Origin: Maratus speciosus
Taxonomy: Eukaryota; Arthropoda; Arachnida; Araneae; Salticidae
DNA: 64,000 nucleotides
Assembly (NCBI GenBank): GCA_963932465.1
Contig: OZ010793.1
Location: 259,405,696 to 259,469,695 of the forward strand
Direction of reading: 5' to 3'
Below the pieces are notes generated by a model. The model saw nothing but the letters and a program-made list of their open reading frames with translations, had not been told where the DNA came from and ran no database searches. Both the position numbers and the translations under genes were made by a program. Shown here in pieces: positions 22,671 through 33,870 of the stretch. Each line of letters begins with the position of its first letter. Position 1 is the first letter of the stretch.

Positions 22671-23058
22671 CATTGTAAAAAAAAAAATCTGTAAAGCCAC
22701 TAAAATTTTTCTAGGAAACTGGGATTCCTAGAACATTTTATGTAACGGCAACAACAAATATTCATGTAACTCTTGCACTATAAATCAAACGATCTGTAAG
22801 GTTACTAAGAATTTTTTTGGGAAACTGGGATGCCTAGAACTTTTTATATAACTGCAACCTGGGTTACAGATAAAATTTTAGTAATATTACTGTAATTTTA
22901 GTAGATTCTTTTGTAAAGCTACATTATGTAGCTTTACAAAAACTAGTTTTGTAGATTTACATCTTTTTTTGTACAGTGTACATATAAAATTTTAGTAAGC
23001 ATACAGATTTCTGTAACTTTATATCTGTAGAATTACAGATTTTTTTTTTTTTATAGTG
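22671..23058. mobile_element. CAYTGTA-type MITE with TA duplication
   Basis: The ends CATTGTAAAAAAAAAAATC and TTTTTTTTTTTTATAGTG are flanked by TA on each side. Internally the phrases CTGTAAAGCCACTAA and CTAGGAAACTGGGATTCC recur as two direct copies of about 120 bp (22688 and 22793). It belongs with 13357-14690 and 62994-63240 by tip sequence and is mobilised by a Tc1/mariner-like enzyme, by inference. Confidence 0.7.
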
Positions 23059-26000
23059 TACGAATTTGCAGGCAATGTTAATCTCATTTAAATTTATATT
23101 TCCTTATCTTAAGCCAACTAGCGATTCACGAATTTATGACATTATTTTGCAACATATTCTAACGGCAATTTTTAAAAACTAGCAGCTCGAGAGAAACAAC
23201 ATATAGTCACTGTTTCCCAGTGTTACAACGCAAAATAGAAGCATGGTTTAAATGGTTTCAGTAAATTTTCTTAAATGAATAATATGTTTTATTGCGCATC
23301 TGTTTATTATCGAATACGGTTTCCTTTGGGAATTAAAAAGAAAATACTATCTTTCTAAAAACTTTAACAGTTTAAAAAAAAAAAAAAAATCGTTTTAGAA
23401 CATCAGGCGTTCAAAATCAATTTTTGTAAAAGTAGCTGAAATATTTGAGATGAAATGCTTCGCATTATTTAAAGATTAATATACATACGTTTTTAAATTA
23501 ATCGTCAGAAACATAATTTTTTTAATTAATTTTTAAAAAAGGAGTGATTATTTGTAACCTATGCATTTTTCAACAGAAATCGATTTCTAGAAGACTCAAA
23601 TATGCGAATCAAAATTACACCAAATAGTTTTTGAGTTAGGCTTAAAAAATTTTCCGCATTGCAATCTGTTTTGCAACGATTAATAATTAATTTAACATTA
23701 AATGTTCCAAACTTTAAATCTGAATAATTCCTAAATTACTTGACCGAGCTATTTCCTATTTGGTGGCAGAAGGTAAAATTTAAGGAACAATCCAAATATG
23801 ACGTTAAAATGAAGTGTTAATATTGAAAATTTGTAACAATTTGCAGACGACTCCCTAAGCAGGGCCATCGCTAAGACTTTCTATTGGGAAGGGGGGGGGG
23901 GGTGTAAGACCTTAAATTGCAAAATCAAATTTCAGTATTTTCCAACTCATTGAGAAGCAAAAATAAATAGTTCTCGACGTTTGCCAACTAGTTTTATAAT
24001 TTTGCCAAATTACCACAATTAGAAAATGCAATATAGTTCTTATTTGTAAAAAGCTTAATAATATTCCCAATTATATTTGTAATTTTTGCCAAGCTATCAG
24101 AAATAGAAAGTGCATTATAGTTTTTTTTATTAAAGTTTTAAACAAATTTGCCTACTAAGTTTGTAAATTTGTCAAGTGTAACAACAGTATTCGCGAACGT
24201 TTAAGGGGGAGGCTCCCACCTGTCCCTCCCTTAGCGAGGGCTCTGTCCCTAAGCAAAATTTAAGCATGGCGTTAATTAGTAGACGTTATTACTAATCGAT
24301 TGTTACCAGTCAGATTTTTTATACGATGATTTTCGGTTGCAAAATTTATATTATTATTTTTTTAATTTATATATTCCTAAAATCAAAGTAAGCGTCTTGG
24401 ACGAGTTTTATTTTAAGAATTATCACAGTAAATGCCACAAATCAGTTCCTCACTGCCGCCCAAAATAAATAAATAAATAAAACTTCTTATGAATTAATCC
24501 AATTTACTTTGTTTTCTATTAACTAATATCAGATATAGAGAATAGTTTTTACGTTGTAAATGATTTGAGTAAGATTGTTTAGCAAGTTTTCTTAAATTTA
24601 GATACTTGTTTACGAATTCTCTATAGTAATAAATATGTTAGAAAGTAGTAGAAGGATTTTTCCTGCTAATACCGCAAAAAATTATTAGAGAGATTCGCAA
24701 GAGGCTCGGACTGGCACGTCGACGCATCGGCCGAGGTCCAGTGCGTCGTCCAAGGTGAAACTTGTCCAATGCGAAACTCGTTTAAGGAAAGCTTTGCGCC
24801 CCTAAGCTGACCCAATGCATATATATATTTTTCCTTGCTTGTACTACATTTCGATTTGTGTATGGATTCGTTTATGTAATCATCACAATCGAATAAACAG
24901 AAAAAGAAACAAACATTTTACTATCACAAATAAATGAGAAATATATCGGAGAAATTTGCAGGATCGAAAACTAAAGTGGAAATGTTTGCAAACGGTCGTA
25001 GGAGAAGATAGGCACCTACAATTAAAATCATATTTTTTGAAAACAACTTAAGAAAAGAAAGGAAGAAATAAAAAAAGACAAAAAAATTTGTATGGATTTT
25101 GTTGCTGACTGGAAAACATAACCTTGCTTTTCCAGGAATTTCCTCGTAAAGGAAAAGGTATCTATAAACTTGATGACATTTATCTCAATTATGGAAGCTT
25201 AAATACTTCGTTTGCTCTCTAATTATGATAAGAATTTTGTAAATCATATGAAAGATGAGCTGAGAATAGTAAATCAATTCAATTATTTTAGTAATTTTAG
25301 GCTATTAAAGCGATTTCTTTTTGCTACTTTTTCTGTAGAAAACCTTTATAGTGCAATATCAATTCAGAATTTTAAAAGTGTATGTAGTTATTTTTCTTAA
25401 GGAGATACCTCTTGCCATCCTGACTTTACATATCCCAAATGTTGCAACTGTAATAAATATTATTTTCACAAGTCAGTGTTATTTTCACGTGAACACGCAA
25501 TTGCCCCAATAGTATGTCATACTTTTGTAAAAGAACAAAATATGCATGAATTTTAATTTAGAAAATTTCTGCTTCCATACGAAAAGAAATATTTTTGTTC
25601 TAGATATAAATGATTTTTGAATAAAGTTTTCCCCCTGAGTTTTTTGAGTGTGTCGCGAGAGAGACATCTACAGAGACACTTTTATCATTTTAAAAAGAAT
25701 ATCTTGAAATTTTATGTATGGAAAAATGAAAAGAACTTTGCAGTTGATGTCCTAAATTAAAGGTGCTATTTTGCGGAAAGAAAAAAACCCTGTAGTAAAT
25801 AAATAATTTAATTTACTATACTAATTAAAAAAGTAAATTAGTATAGTAATTTATTTAATTAATTAATCCTCTTGCTAGATCAAGAAACATTTATTTTTCT
25901 TTTACTCTGTAGATATATGAATTGATATAAATTGTATTTAATATTCATTTATATCATAAATAATTGCATAATACAAGCATTTTACGCCCTTGGAGTTTCA

Positions 26001-26115
26001 GGAATTGAGCCCTATACAACGACCTTCGCTTTTTAATACTTTTTAGGAAAAGATGTATGATTCTGTCCATAATTTAGGATCTATATTTATTAAATTTTAT
26101 TTATTTATTTCGCAG
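23059..26115. other. Intron sequence of CUB gene, no gene recognised
   Basis: AT-rich sequence with a G-run (about 23889-23901), an inverted AT hairpin near 25808-25856 (AATTTACTATACTAATT and near-complement), and a less AT-rich patch at 24690-24800 not assigned to any family. The acceptor of the next exon is at 26114-26115. Confidence 0.5.
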
Positions 26116-26367
26116 ATTGTGACCAAGTTATCACGGAGCAGTACGGTGTTATCCGATCACCGGGATACCCGGAGAAGTACCCACGATATTCGAGGTGCCA
26201 ATATGCGATTCATCGATATTCTAAAGATACATGTGAAATTAAATTAACAATTCAATGTTTTGATGTAGCAAAGATGATATTTTCGAATTGCTCTGCAGAT
26301 TTCTTTGAGATTCAGAATGATCATAAGCGCTATAAATTATGCGGAGAACTCCCAAATGGATCTAAAA
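26116..26367 (+). CDS. CUB domain 1, first-half exon
   Basis: The 252-nt exon is bounded by TTTCGCAG and GTAAGT, phase 1 at both ends. It encodes the N-terminal two thirds of a CUB domain: a leading cysteine (DCDQVI), the SPGYPEKYPRYSRCQY signature, CEIKLTIQCFD, NCSADFFEIQ, and LCGELPNGSK at the end. CUB domains are extracellular beta-sandwich modules of about 110 residues that bind proteins or carbohydrates and are held by disulfides. Six cysteines are visible here, two more than the basic four across a CUB domain. The D-F-F-E-I stretch lies where calcium-binding acidic residues sit in many CUB domains. It joins in frame to 30405-30542. Confidence 0.88.
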
Positions 26368-27955
26368 GTAAGTTCGCTTTTGAGCCCTTTTAAGTCATGC
26401 TACGCTTGTATTTTTATAATTCTCTGCCTAACATTATATAATTTCAGTTTTTGAATGCAATAATCAAATACTGCGCACAGTTGAATAGTGTAGTTAAAAT
26501 AAATTTAAATAGATTCGTGTCATTTATAATAAAAGCACGCCGATCAGAAGAAAAAAAGCTATTGTTATACCACTGTTGCATTGCAGGGGAGAATCTGTCT
26601 GATTGATACTGACAGAATTTTGTATGGCATGCAGCTCAAATACTCACTTTTGATCCAACGTAATAGATTTATTAAGTGTTATTTGAATCAAAATTATAAT
26701 TATGGAAGCTTCTTCATTCATCGCTATCACTTTCTTTTCTTAAAAAGATGTTTTTATATCTGTTGTATGCATTGAAAGTTGTTGTATGTAAATATGTATG
26801 CATGTTTTATGTAACTATGTTAGTATATAAGTTGTATGTGTGTAAGCATATAAAATAGGTAAATATAGAGAAAATGTAGTAATTACAGAGTATTCAGCGT
26901 GGAGGTAACTTAAAAATTAAAAAGTGTTTATTAATTTTAATTACTACAACCTTCCAATAAGACAGTCTTTTTATTATTTTCTTTGCATTTTTGTCATTAC
27001 TATTCAGCTAATCAAACAGATATTTTCCACAGAGTGATAGAATCATACCTCAGAGGTATGTCGCATCACATTCCTAAAGGTTTTCACCATAGCCTTAGAA
27101 TTTTTAAACTTATCCTCAAAAAGCGGAGAGGGAGATCAAGGAGAATAGATTAAGCTTCTTTGTAGATTCATTGTGAAGTGATAGTCGGAAACAGAGTCCA
27201 TAATGCAGCATCAAATATCTTAATATTTGGAAAAGTTGATAAAATTTATGAGACAAATTTATTTGTAACTTATTCTAAATTATCTGGAATCCTCTCTTAG
27301 ATTTTGTTGAACATTTGCCATAACTAGGAGAAAGAAGATAAGTTTTGAAAAATTTATGTAAATGAAATTTTAAGTAATTTTAGAAATTTTATGTAGATTA
27401 TTCAGCTATCTAATTAATCGGAATACTTCTTTTTCCTCTCAGATAAAGTTTTACTTTCAAGTTTGATATAAAACATTCAAAATTAAAACTTCTGTGTTTA
27501 AATATGTTCTGTATATATATCTCTATTTTTTCCTTCTTTCTTGCATTTTAATTTTTGTGTTATGCATTATTTAAAATATATTTTACCTAAAATATAATTC
27601 CAGTATATGCTTTTTTGTTTTTTCGAAATAATTATTGGCCTATCTAGCTATGATATATTAATTATTATATTAATAAATCCATATAATTCGCATTATCTTA
27701 CACATCTAATTGACTTATTTCAAGTAATTCATAAGTTTGATAATCACATAATTTCAAAACTACAAACCCAACACAGTGAAATTCCAATTGTTCGAACTCC
27801 AGCCATCTTGATCACCAAATATCCTAATCAAAATCAGGAAATAAAATATCACATTAATGATTAAGAAAAATTTTTTGGAATGCGAAGAATACTGTATTTT
27901 TATTATTTTTATTATTATTTGTATTAAAAATGATCAATTGAACAGGTAAGCCTAA
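26368..27955. other. Intron sequence, no gene seen
   Basis: AT-rich intronic sequence after the donor at 26368. Open frames here lack any recognisable motif or codon-level support. No repeat boundary was recognised until the Helitron at 27956. Confidence 0.5.
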
Positions 27956-28477
27956 TCTAATATATAAAAAATGAAAATTTGTCTGTCTGTCTGTCTGTCT
28001 GTTATAGTATACAAATCAACAGTTTGGAAGTCAGAATTGTGAAATGTTACGTACATGTGTATTAAAATACGGCCGAGGCAACTTACTAAAGTAATCCGGA
28101 ATCGAAATAATTTATAGTTAATTTTTAATTAATAAAAAACCTCCAATTTAACAGCAATTTCCTATCAAATTCAAACATTTTTCGTTATAGAAAGTTGCCA
28201 ACAATTAAAAATCCACAATAAAATTCTTACTACAACAATTACTTTTCTATTTTAAGATTTCTACGTCCAAAATGAAAATGAAATAAATAGTTTGACGAAT
28301 TAAAAGAAAAAAAGTTAATATTACGTCATAACTTTTCTATTGTAATACTTCCACGTGAAAAATGAAAATGAAATAAATAATTTGACGAATTAAAAGAAAA
28401 AAAAGTTAATATTACGTCATAACTTTTGTACTGCAATACTTCCACGTGAAAAATTAAAATGAAATAAACATTTTGAC

Positions 28478-28508
<31 letters not shown>

Positions 28509-29497
28509 AATATTACGTCATATTGGAAATATAATGGACATCAGCAGGTGAATATATAACGTCATATGAGATTGAAAAAAGGTATTGAAACATGATAAAA
28601 ACACAATTATGGAAATATTGGCATATTTTAACAACTATTCCATGTAGTATATGCGTGTGTGTATGAGTGTATATTAGAATTTCCACAAAGGTTCAGGTGC
28701 CTAGAGTTCTTAGTGAAGAACTGAAATAATGATTTCAGATTTTTTTTAAATAAAATTCATAGAATTTTTGTGCTTGCCATTTTTCTTGAATCATGAAAAA
28801 AATTATTTAAATAACAAAATACTCGGAAACAACTTTTCATCAAAAGATTTCAATCTCGGTCTCAATGCAGATCACAGGTTATATTTACTAAGTAAGTAGG
28901 TAATCTTTCGTCCGGATTAAATGAAAAAAAAAAAAAAAAAAAAGCAATTTAACAAATTACAACGACCATTTGGAAAATGATTTTTTCAAAGGCTAAAATT
29001 TAAGACATAAAAAATCGCACGGAGTTGATCATACATTACGTACGCCATGAATTATACATTAACATTCCTGGACCCATTATGAACAAATTTTAAAAGAAAT
29101 TTCAGTTTTACATTTTTCGGTACTGTAAATTTTTAAACTTCTACGGAGCTGGTCATACATTACGTACGCCATGGATTAAACATTAATATTCCTGGACCAA
29201 TTTTAAATGAAATTTCATTTTTAAACTTCTAAACATCCCACAATATTACTTTTTACACCGTCGTATAGAGAAAAAAAATATACTTTTAAATGCAAATACA
29301 GATTACTGTATAGACCAATCAGAAAACGAATAAAATGCGGGATTCAACTAATAAAACGCTTCAGATATGTTTTTGATTTGCTACCCTGACCGAGGACAAT
29401 AACCATTTTTCCAAATGGTTTTAAAAAAAAGGGTGAAAATTACGTAACAAAAACAAGCATTCTTAAAATTCCGGGCAACGCCGGATACTTTAGCTAG
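27956..29497 (+). mobile_element. Helitron with clean termini
   Basis: The 5' end TCTAATATATAAAA follows an A and leads into a (GTCT)n stretch at about 27981. The 3' end has the stem CCGGGCAACGCCGG, then ATACTTTAGCTAG before a T. This is a textbook non-autonomous Helitron arrangement inserted between A and T. The interior carries three 88-bp tandem units (28246-28506) and a segment also found inverted at 4510-5112. There is no helicase ORF. It sits in the intron between the two halves of CUB domain 1. Confidence 0.85.
28246..28506 (+). repeat. Three tandem units of about 88 bp in the Helitron
   Basis: The phrases CTTCCACGTGAAAAAT, GAAATAAATA..TTTGACGAATTAAAAG and AATATTACGTCATAAC recur three times. 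The third unit ends in a long A-run (about 28478-28506). Internal minisatellites are common in non-autonomous Helitrons. Confidence 0.8.
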
Positions 29498-30404
29498 TAT
29501 AAGATGAATACGTCAGACTTACATTTTCATTACACAAAAACGGTTTTAGAGAAATTATGTTTTTTACTGATTTCGCCCTTTTAATTTTCGATTTTTTAAA
29601 ATTTGTTCCTAATGATCATTTACGTCTTAAACGTATCCACCATTTCAAATTTAAAGTTTCTAAGAAATCGTAACTTTAGAACATTTTTCGTTCATTACAC
29701 CTGCAATGGTACAAGCAGGTATAAGAACAAATTTCAAGTTTGTAGACAACAATTTTTAAGAAATCGACATTTCAGAACGTTTTTCTCACTTGCACCCTCT
29801 TGGAGACAGAGATCTCAAGATAAACATTGCCTATGTTTAAGCAGAAATTTTTACAACTATAACACTTAAAGAATTTTGGAAATTAATTTAGCAGTTTCAG
29901 AGTAATTGTGATTTTAGAACATTTTCTGCTCACATCACCCTTGTCAATTTCGAATTTTTTAAAACCCACTCTTAGTGAGCATTTAACTCTTAAAAGTAAC
30001 CACCATGTCAATTTTTAATTTTTTAGCCCTAACTATTGGAAAGAAATCGTTATTTTAGAACTTTTTCTTTCTGGTACTACTTGGAAACATAAGGAAACTG
30101 ATATAAAAAGTAGCCTATATTGTAACAGAGACTGTCACCAACATTTTGCAACCACTATTTTTTAAATCGGTTCGATAGTCCAACGATTCCCTTCTACAAA
30201 GAAACAACCACTTCTTCTTTATAATATTAACATAGATTTCATAATGAAAACACGGAAAAACATTGGGGAAAAATCAATTGTTTAATATCCTATTTATATT
30301 TCATTTGCATTTTGTCACGGACTATTTAATAATAAGAAATCAGCAACATAACCACTGTTATATTTACTACTAATATATATATCTATAAACTTTATTTTTT
30401 ACAG
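29498..30404. other. Intron sequence, no gene seen
   Basis: Several loosely repeated phrases such as AAGAAATCG..TTTAGAAC and CGTTTTTCTC (near 29660, 29755, 30040) suggest an old degenerate tandem repeat of about 100-150 bp. The acceptor TTTTTTACAG ends at 30404. Confidence 0.45.
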
Positions 30405-30542
30405 AATTCGTATACTTTCCTAACAATTCCGATCTTCTTGTATTCAAATTTCAAAGTACATTCCATCAGAAAAGAGGATTTTCTATTGAAATTAAACAGC
30501 TGCCATTTTCTTGCAAAAAATCCACAAGCATTACGACACATG
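30405..30542 (+). CDS. CUB domain 1, second-half exon
   Basis: The 138-nt exon is bounded by TTTTTTACAG and GTATGT, phase 1 at both ends. It completes the first CUB domain: a strand region NSDLLVFKFQSTFHQKRGFS, then IEIKQLPFSC with the last cysteine. The tail KKSTSITTH starts the inter-domain linker. The pattern of an aromatic F-x-F strand, GFSIEI and a closing P-x-x-C fits the end of arthropod CUB domains. Its length equals that of the second-half exon of domain 2 (59197-59334). It joins in frame to 44100-44348 across a 13.6-kb intron filled with transposons. Confidence 0.87.
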
Positions 30543-31507
30543 GTATGTATCAGAAATTGCTTTAAATCTCTTCTACATAAGTGATACTATAAATTTAAAA
30601 CATGATGAAAAGGATTTTATATTATTTTAAGATGTGACTTATAGAAAAATATATGCATTATGGGTAGTCATGGGAACTTGTTTTGCTTATTTTGAACAAA
30701 AAATATGTAGAACGAAGTGTGTAAATGAGATATTAAATTAGAGTAATCGGCAAAAAGTAAAAATGATAATAAATGGTAATAATAATAAAAGTAAAATATG
30801 AAATATATTGTTCATTAAACGTATTGTTCTATAAAACCTTATTCTAGTATTTTGAAACAGAGAAATTTTATATCTGTTCGTGCAATAATATGTAGAACGG
30901 CGTGCAAAATAGAAAAAAGGGACAACACAGTACGCGGATTTTATACACTTTTACTGATTATAGAAATAATATGAATCTCAGAATATAGGGGAGAGTAGCC
31001 GAATTTGGATCACTTCACTTATTTTTAGGTGTAATTCACTTCATTTTTGGAATATCTGCAAAATATCACTACACGTGATCAATCTATTCATCTACTAATT
31101 AAATAAATCCTTAGAACATTTTTTTTTTAATCCTTAAGTTTTATTTTAATTTGAAAAATTTGCCAAAAATGGTCCAAATTCAGCGACTGGTCGCTTAAGT
31201 TGGACCCCCAGTCTCCTAAATTGGACCAAACAATATTAGGTTGTTTTAATGAGTAGGGAATATAACTAACTTTATTAAAATCAAAGCTTGCGATTAATGA
31301 AACAATCGAACAAGACAACAGCAATGGAATATAATGAAATAAAATGTCTGTGAGGAAGAGAAGGTTTTTTCTTATCAAAATGTATTCAAAATATAAATCA
31401 AAGTTATAAGTAATTAAGAATAGAAATTATGGAACTAATTGCCAGTTACTTGAATATCATCTAAGAAGTGATGAAGGCTTACACATGAAATTCTTGCGTT
31501 AATTTTT
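30543..31507. other. Intron; possible pogo-like terminus near 30988
   Basis: A phrase GGGGAGAGTAGCCGAATTTGG at about 30988 is matched in inverted form at about 39757-39775. The stretch 31185-31235 (GTTGGACCCCCAGTC) is of the same character. Otherwise AT-rich without genes. Confidence 0.4.
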
Positions 31508-32017
31508 TAATCCAAAGCACGCAACATGGAACCACACTTGACAATCTGAACACTGAATCATTTCTGCTATTTCATTTTTCTTACAAATTAGGCAATACCA
31601 ATCACCACTGTCTTGTTTTTTCTTTTTAGATTCTGAATCATTAGACATGTCTCTTGCAACAGAAGCTTTCTTTACCTTATGTCTGTCTTCTTCCCTTCCA
31701 TCATTTTCTATCCAATTGAATTACGCCTATTTTTAAAAACTTGATGTTCCAATTGCTTTTGTGCTTTGAGAGCTTCCCTTTTGTCGTTTTTTTTTTCTTT
31801 TCATTTTAAGGTTTACTTTATTTATCGAAGATGTCAACACAGCTGTTTTTGGCTCCCTGTACTTTGACTTAACTGATTTTGGCAAGAGAGATAACATTTC
31901 TAATGATTCGTTGGCTTTTCGTCGAGTTTTGTAGCTGCAGCCTTTTTGCGGGTCAATCTCTTCACAACTTAGTCTTTTCTTTTCGTTTTCTATATCTTTA
32001 ACAACTTTTGCTGTCAC
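31508..32017 (-). pseudogene. pogo-like transposase C-terminus with PHD-like zinc finger
   Basis: On the minus strand a basic stretch (KTRRKANE, then REPKTAVLTSSINKV and KRKKKRQK) resembles the tail of pogo/Tigger-type transposases, where a RK-rich linker precedes an ILTS-like motif. After stops and a frameshift near 31720, a second frame reads DWYCLICKKNEIAEMIQCSD followed by CQVWFHVACFGL. The spacing of the cysteines and histidine is that of a PHD finger (C4HC3), truncated before the last pair. The catalytic core is absent. It is a dead fragment within the CUB-gene intron. Confidence 0.6.
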
Positions 32018-32910
32018 TGATGTTTTTCTTCCAGACTGTCTTTGTTCGTTTCATCATTTTTTTTTACTCTCTTAGTGTTAGTAGGTTTCATTATTACTGA
32101 TTCTGATTCCGAAATCTCACTAGCAGGAGAATCAACAGTGCCTATCTCCTCGTCAAGAATAAGTAAAAGAAATTGCAAACAAAATTTATTGCATAAAAAT
32201 GTAAAAGATATTTTTTATGTTTATATAGGCCTAAACTGTAAAAAAAAAAATTGATCCAGATATACAAAAAAAATTAAATTAAAATATTCAAAAAGTTGCA
32301 TGGAGATCGTTGATAATTAATCAAAATATATATACGAGTATAGTGTTTAAAGCGTATAGCCCTCAAAATTCAATACTTTCTTTTCAAATTTATGATCGTA
32401 TATCTGGTCTAATTTAAGCTACTCAGATTTGTCCAATCAAGGCAACTGTGCCATTTTTTAAAACAGAATAACTCAAGACTAAGAACAAAAACGAAAGCAA
32501 CAAATCCGCGGGAAAAATATGCGCAATAAACACATGAATTTAGATATGTATACTAAAACATAACAACTTACCTTAGTTTTAAAGTATTCTGTTACGTTTA
32601 GTAGGAAAATATTAGATCAAAACAGCTAATTTTAGGTTTTCAAAAAATTGTCTGAAAACAGCACATGGAAGGCAGATGCTTCTTCGAATCATAAATGACG
32701 TCATTCTGATGAGTAGTATTTCAGTGGTAGATGGTGTCTTTTTCTGTGATTAACGGTATAATTGCAGCTATCCATTTAAAGCGACGCATAGTGGAGTATT
32801 TGACCCCAAAACCTGGCCATATACGGTGGCTCCAGGTCTCAGTTGAAGAGAAAACTTCTTTGAAAGAAGACATGATTTTTTGTTGCTTTTTGGCATTGTT
32901 GTTACTTTTA
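32018..32910. other. Repeat debris, no gene seen
   Basis: A segment at 32786-32822 (GTGGAGTATTTGACC and CCTGGCCATAT) matches 39713-39750 in inverted form, so it belongs to a dispersed element. No intact frame is seen. Confidence 0.45.
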
Positions 32911-33032
32911 GGTAGCTTCATTATAAAAAGCTACCTATTGCAGCCGTTCGGAGGAAAGCGATTTCAAAAAATTTTGGTATATTTTCATCGATCATGACCC
33001 CCAGACCCCGAAACCACCCTCCGTTCAAAATT

Positions 33033-33034
<2 letters not shown>

Positions 33035-33103
<69 letters not shown>
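33035..33103. repeat. (TA)n microsatellite
   Basis: About 69 bp of almost pure TA with a few interruptions lies near the 5' end of the Helentron-like element. The shorter copy has a similar TA stretch at 54898-54922. Confidence 0.9.
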
Positions 33104-33104
<1 letters not shown>

Positions 33105-33868
33105 GCTTTCATTCATAATATTTGACGGTGGAAGGTTATGTTTAATTAATGGTTATATATTAGCACTCAAATTACTATGATGCATTTGCGCAAGTAATTA
33201 TGAATGTATACTTTTTACGATATTTTTAAATATCTTTTCATTTTGAATGTCAACAATTCATTTTGATGTATTTTTTCCTTATGGTATCTTATATATATTT
33301 ATATATATTCCCAGGTCGCTAAATTATTTAGCAATCTTTTAAATATTATACGCTTAGATCATTGCTGCAATTAGCGCACTATCTATGTGTATTATCAATA
33401 TGATTTCTACCATGTAGTTATCTGATACCTATTTTAGGATTCCATTAATTTTTTCATTCCTATCATTGCAACGATTTATTTAATGTTTTTTAATTTTCTA
33501 GTTATGATTTTATCTGAATTTTCTTGAATACGTTTTATTGATTCTTCCATTTAATATTATTTGTTTCTATTCTGCTTTCATTTTTAATCAATTCACTTGA
33601 TTTTATGGTTGTTTGGGCACAGGGGAAAATAACTTTTAGCTTTAGCTTATTTTTCCCACAGAAAACAACCATTTTGCTTATATCATTGAATTCTGTGCCC
33701 TTGATAACGTAATTCAATGTATAAGCTTTTCAATTTTTGTCGGTGTCCACTTTTTTCTTTTTCTTCCATAATAATTCTTATATTATTATTATTATTATTT
33801 TTAATACTTACAGCTTTAATTCATAATATTTGACGGTGGAAGGTTATGTTTAATTAATGGTTATATAT
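33104..33868. mobile_element. About 650-bp insertion with (ATT)n tail between 57-bp repeats
   Basis: A phrase of about 57 bp starting AGCTTTCATTCATAATATTT and ending GGTTATATAT occurs at 33104-33160 and 33812-33868 with two or so differences. The segment between ends with an (ATT)n run just before the second copy. An (ATT)n tail followed by a flanking direct repeat suggests a 5'-truncated CR1/L2-like retroposon, although 57 bp is long for a target duplication. Tandem duplication is the alternative. Confidence 0.5.
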
Positions 33869-33870
33869 AT

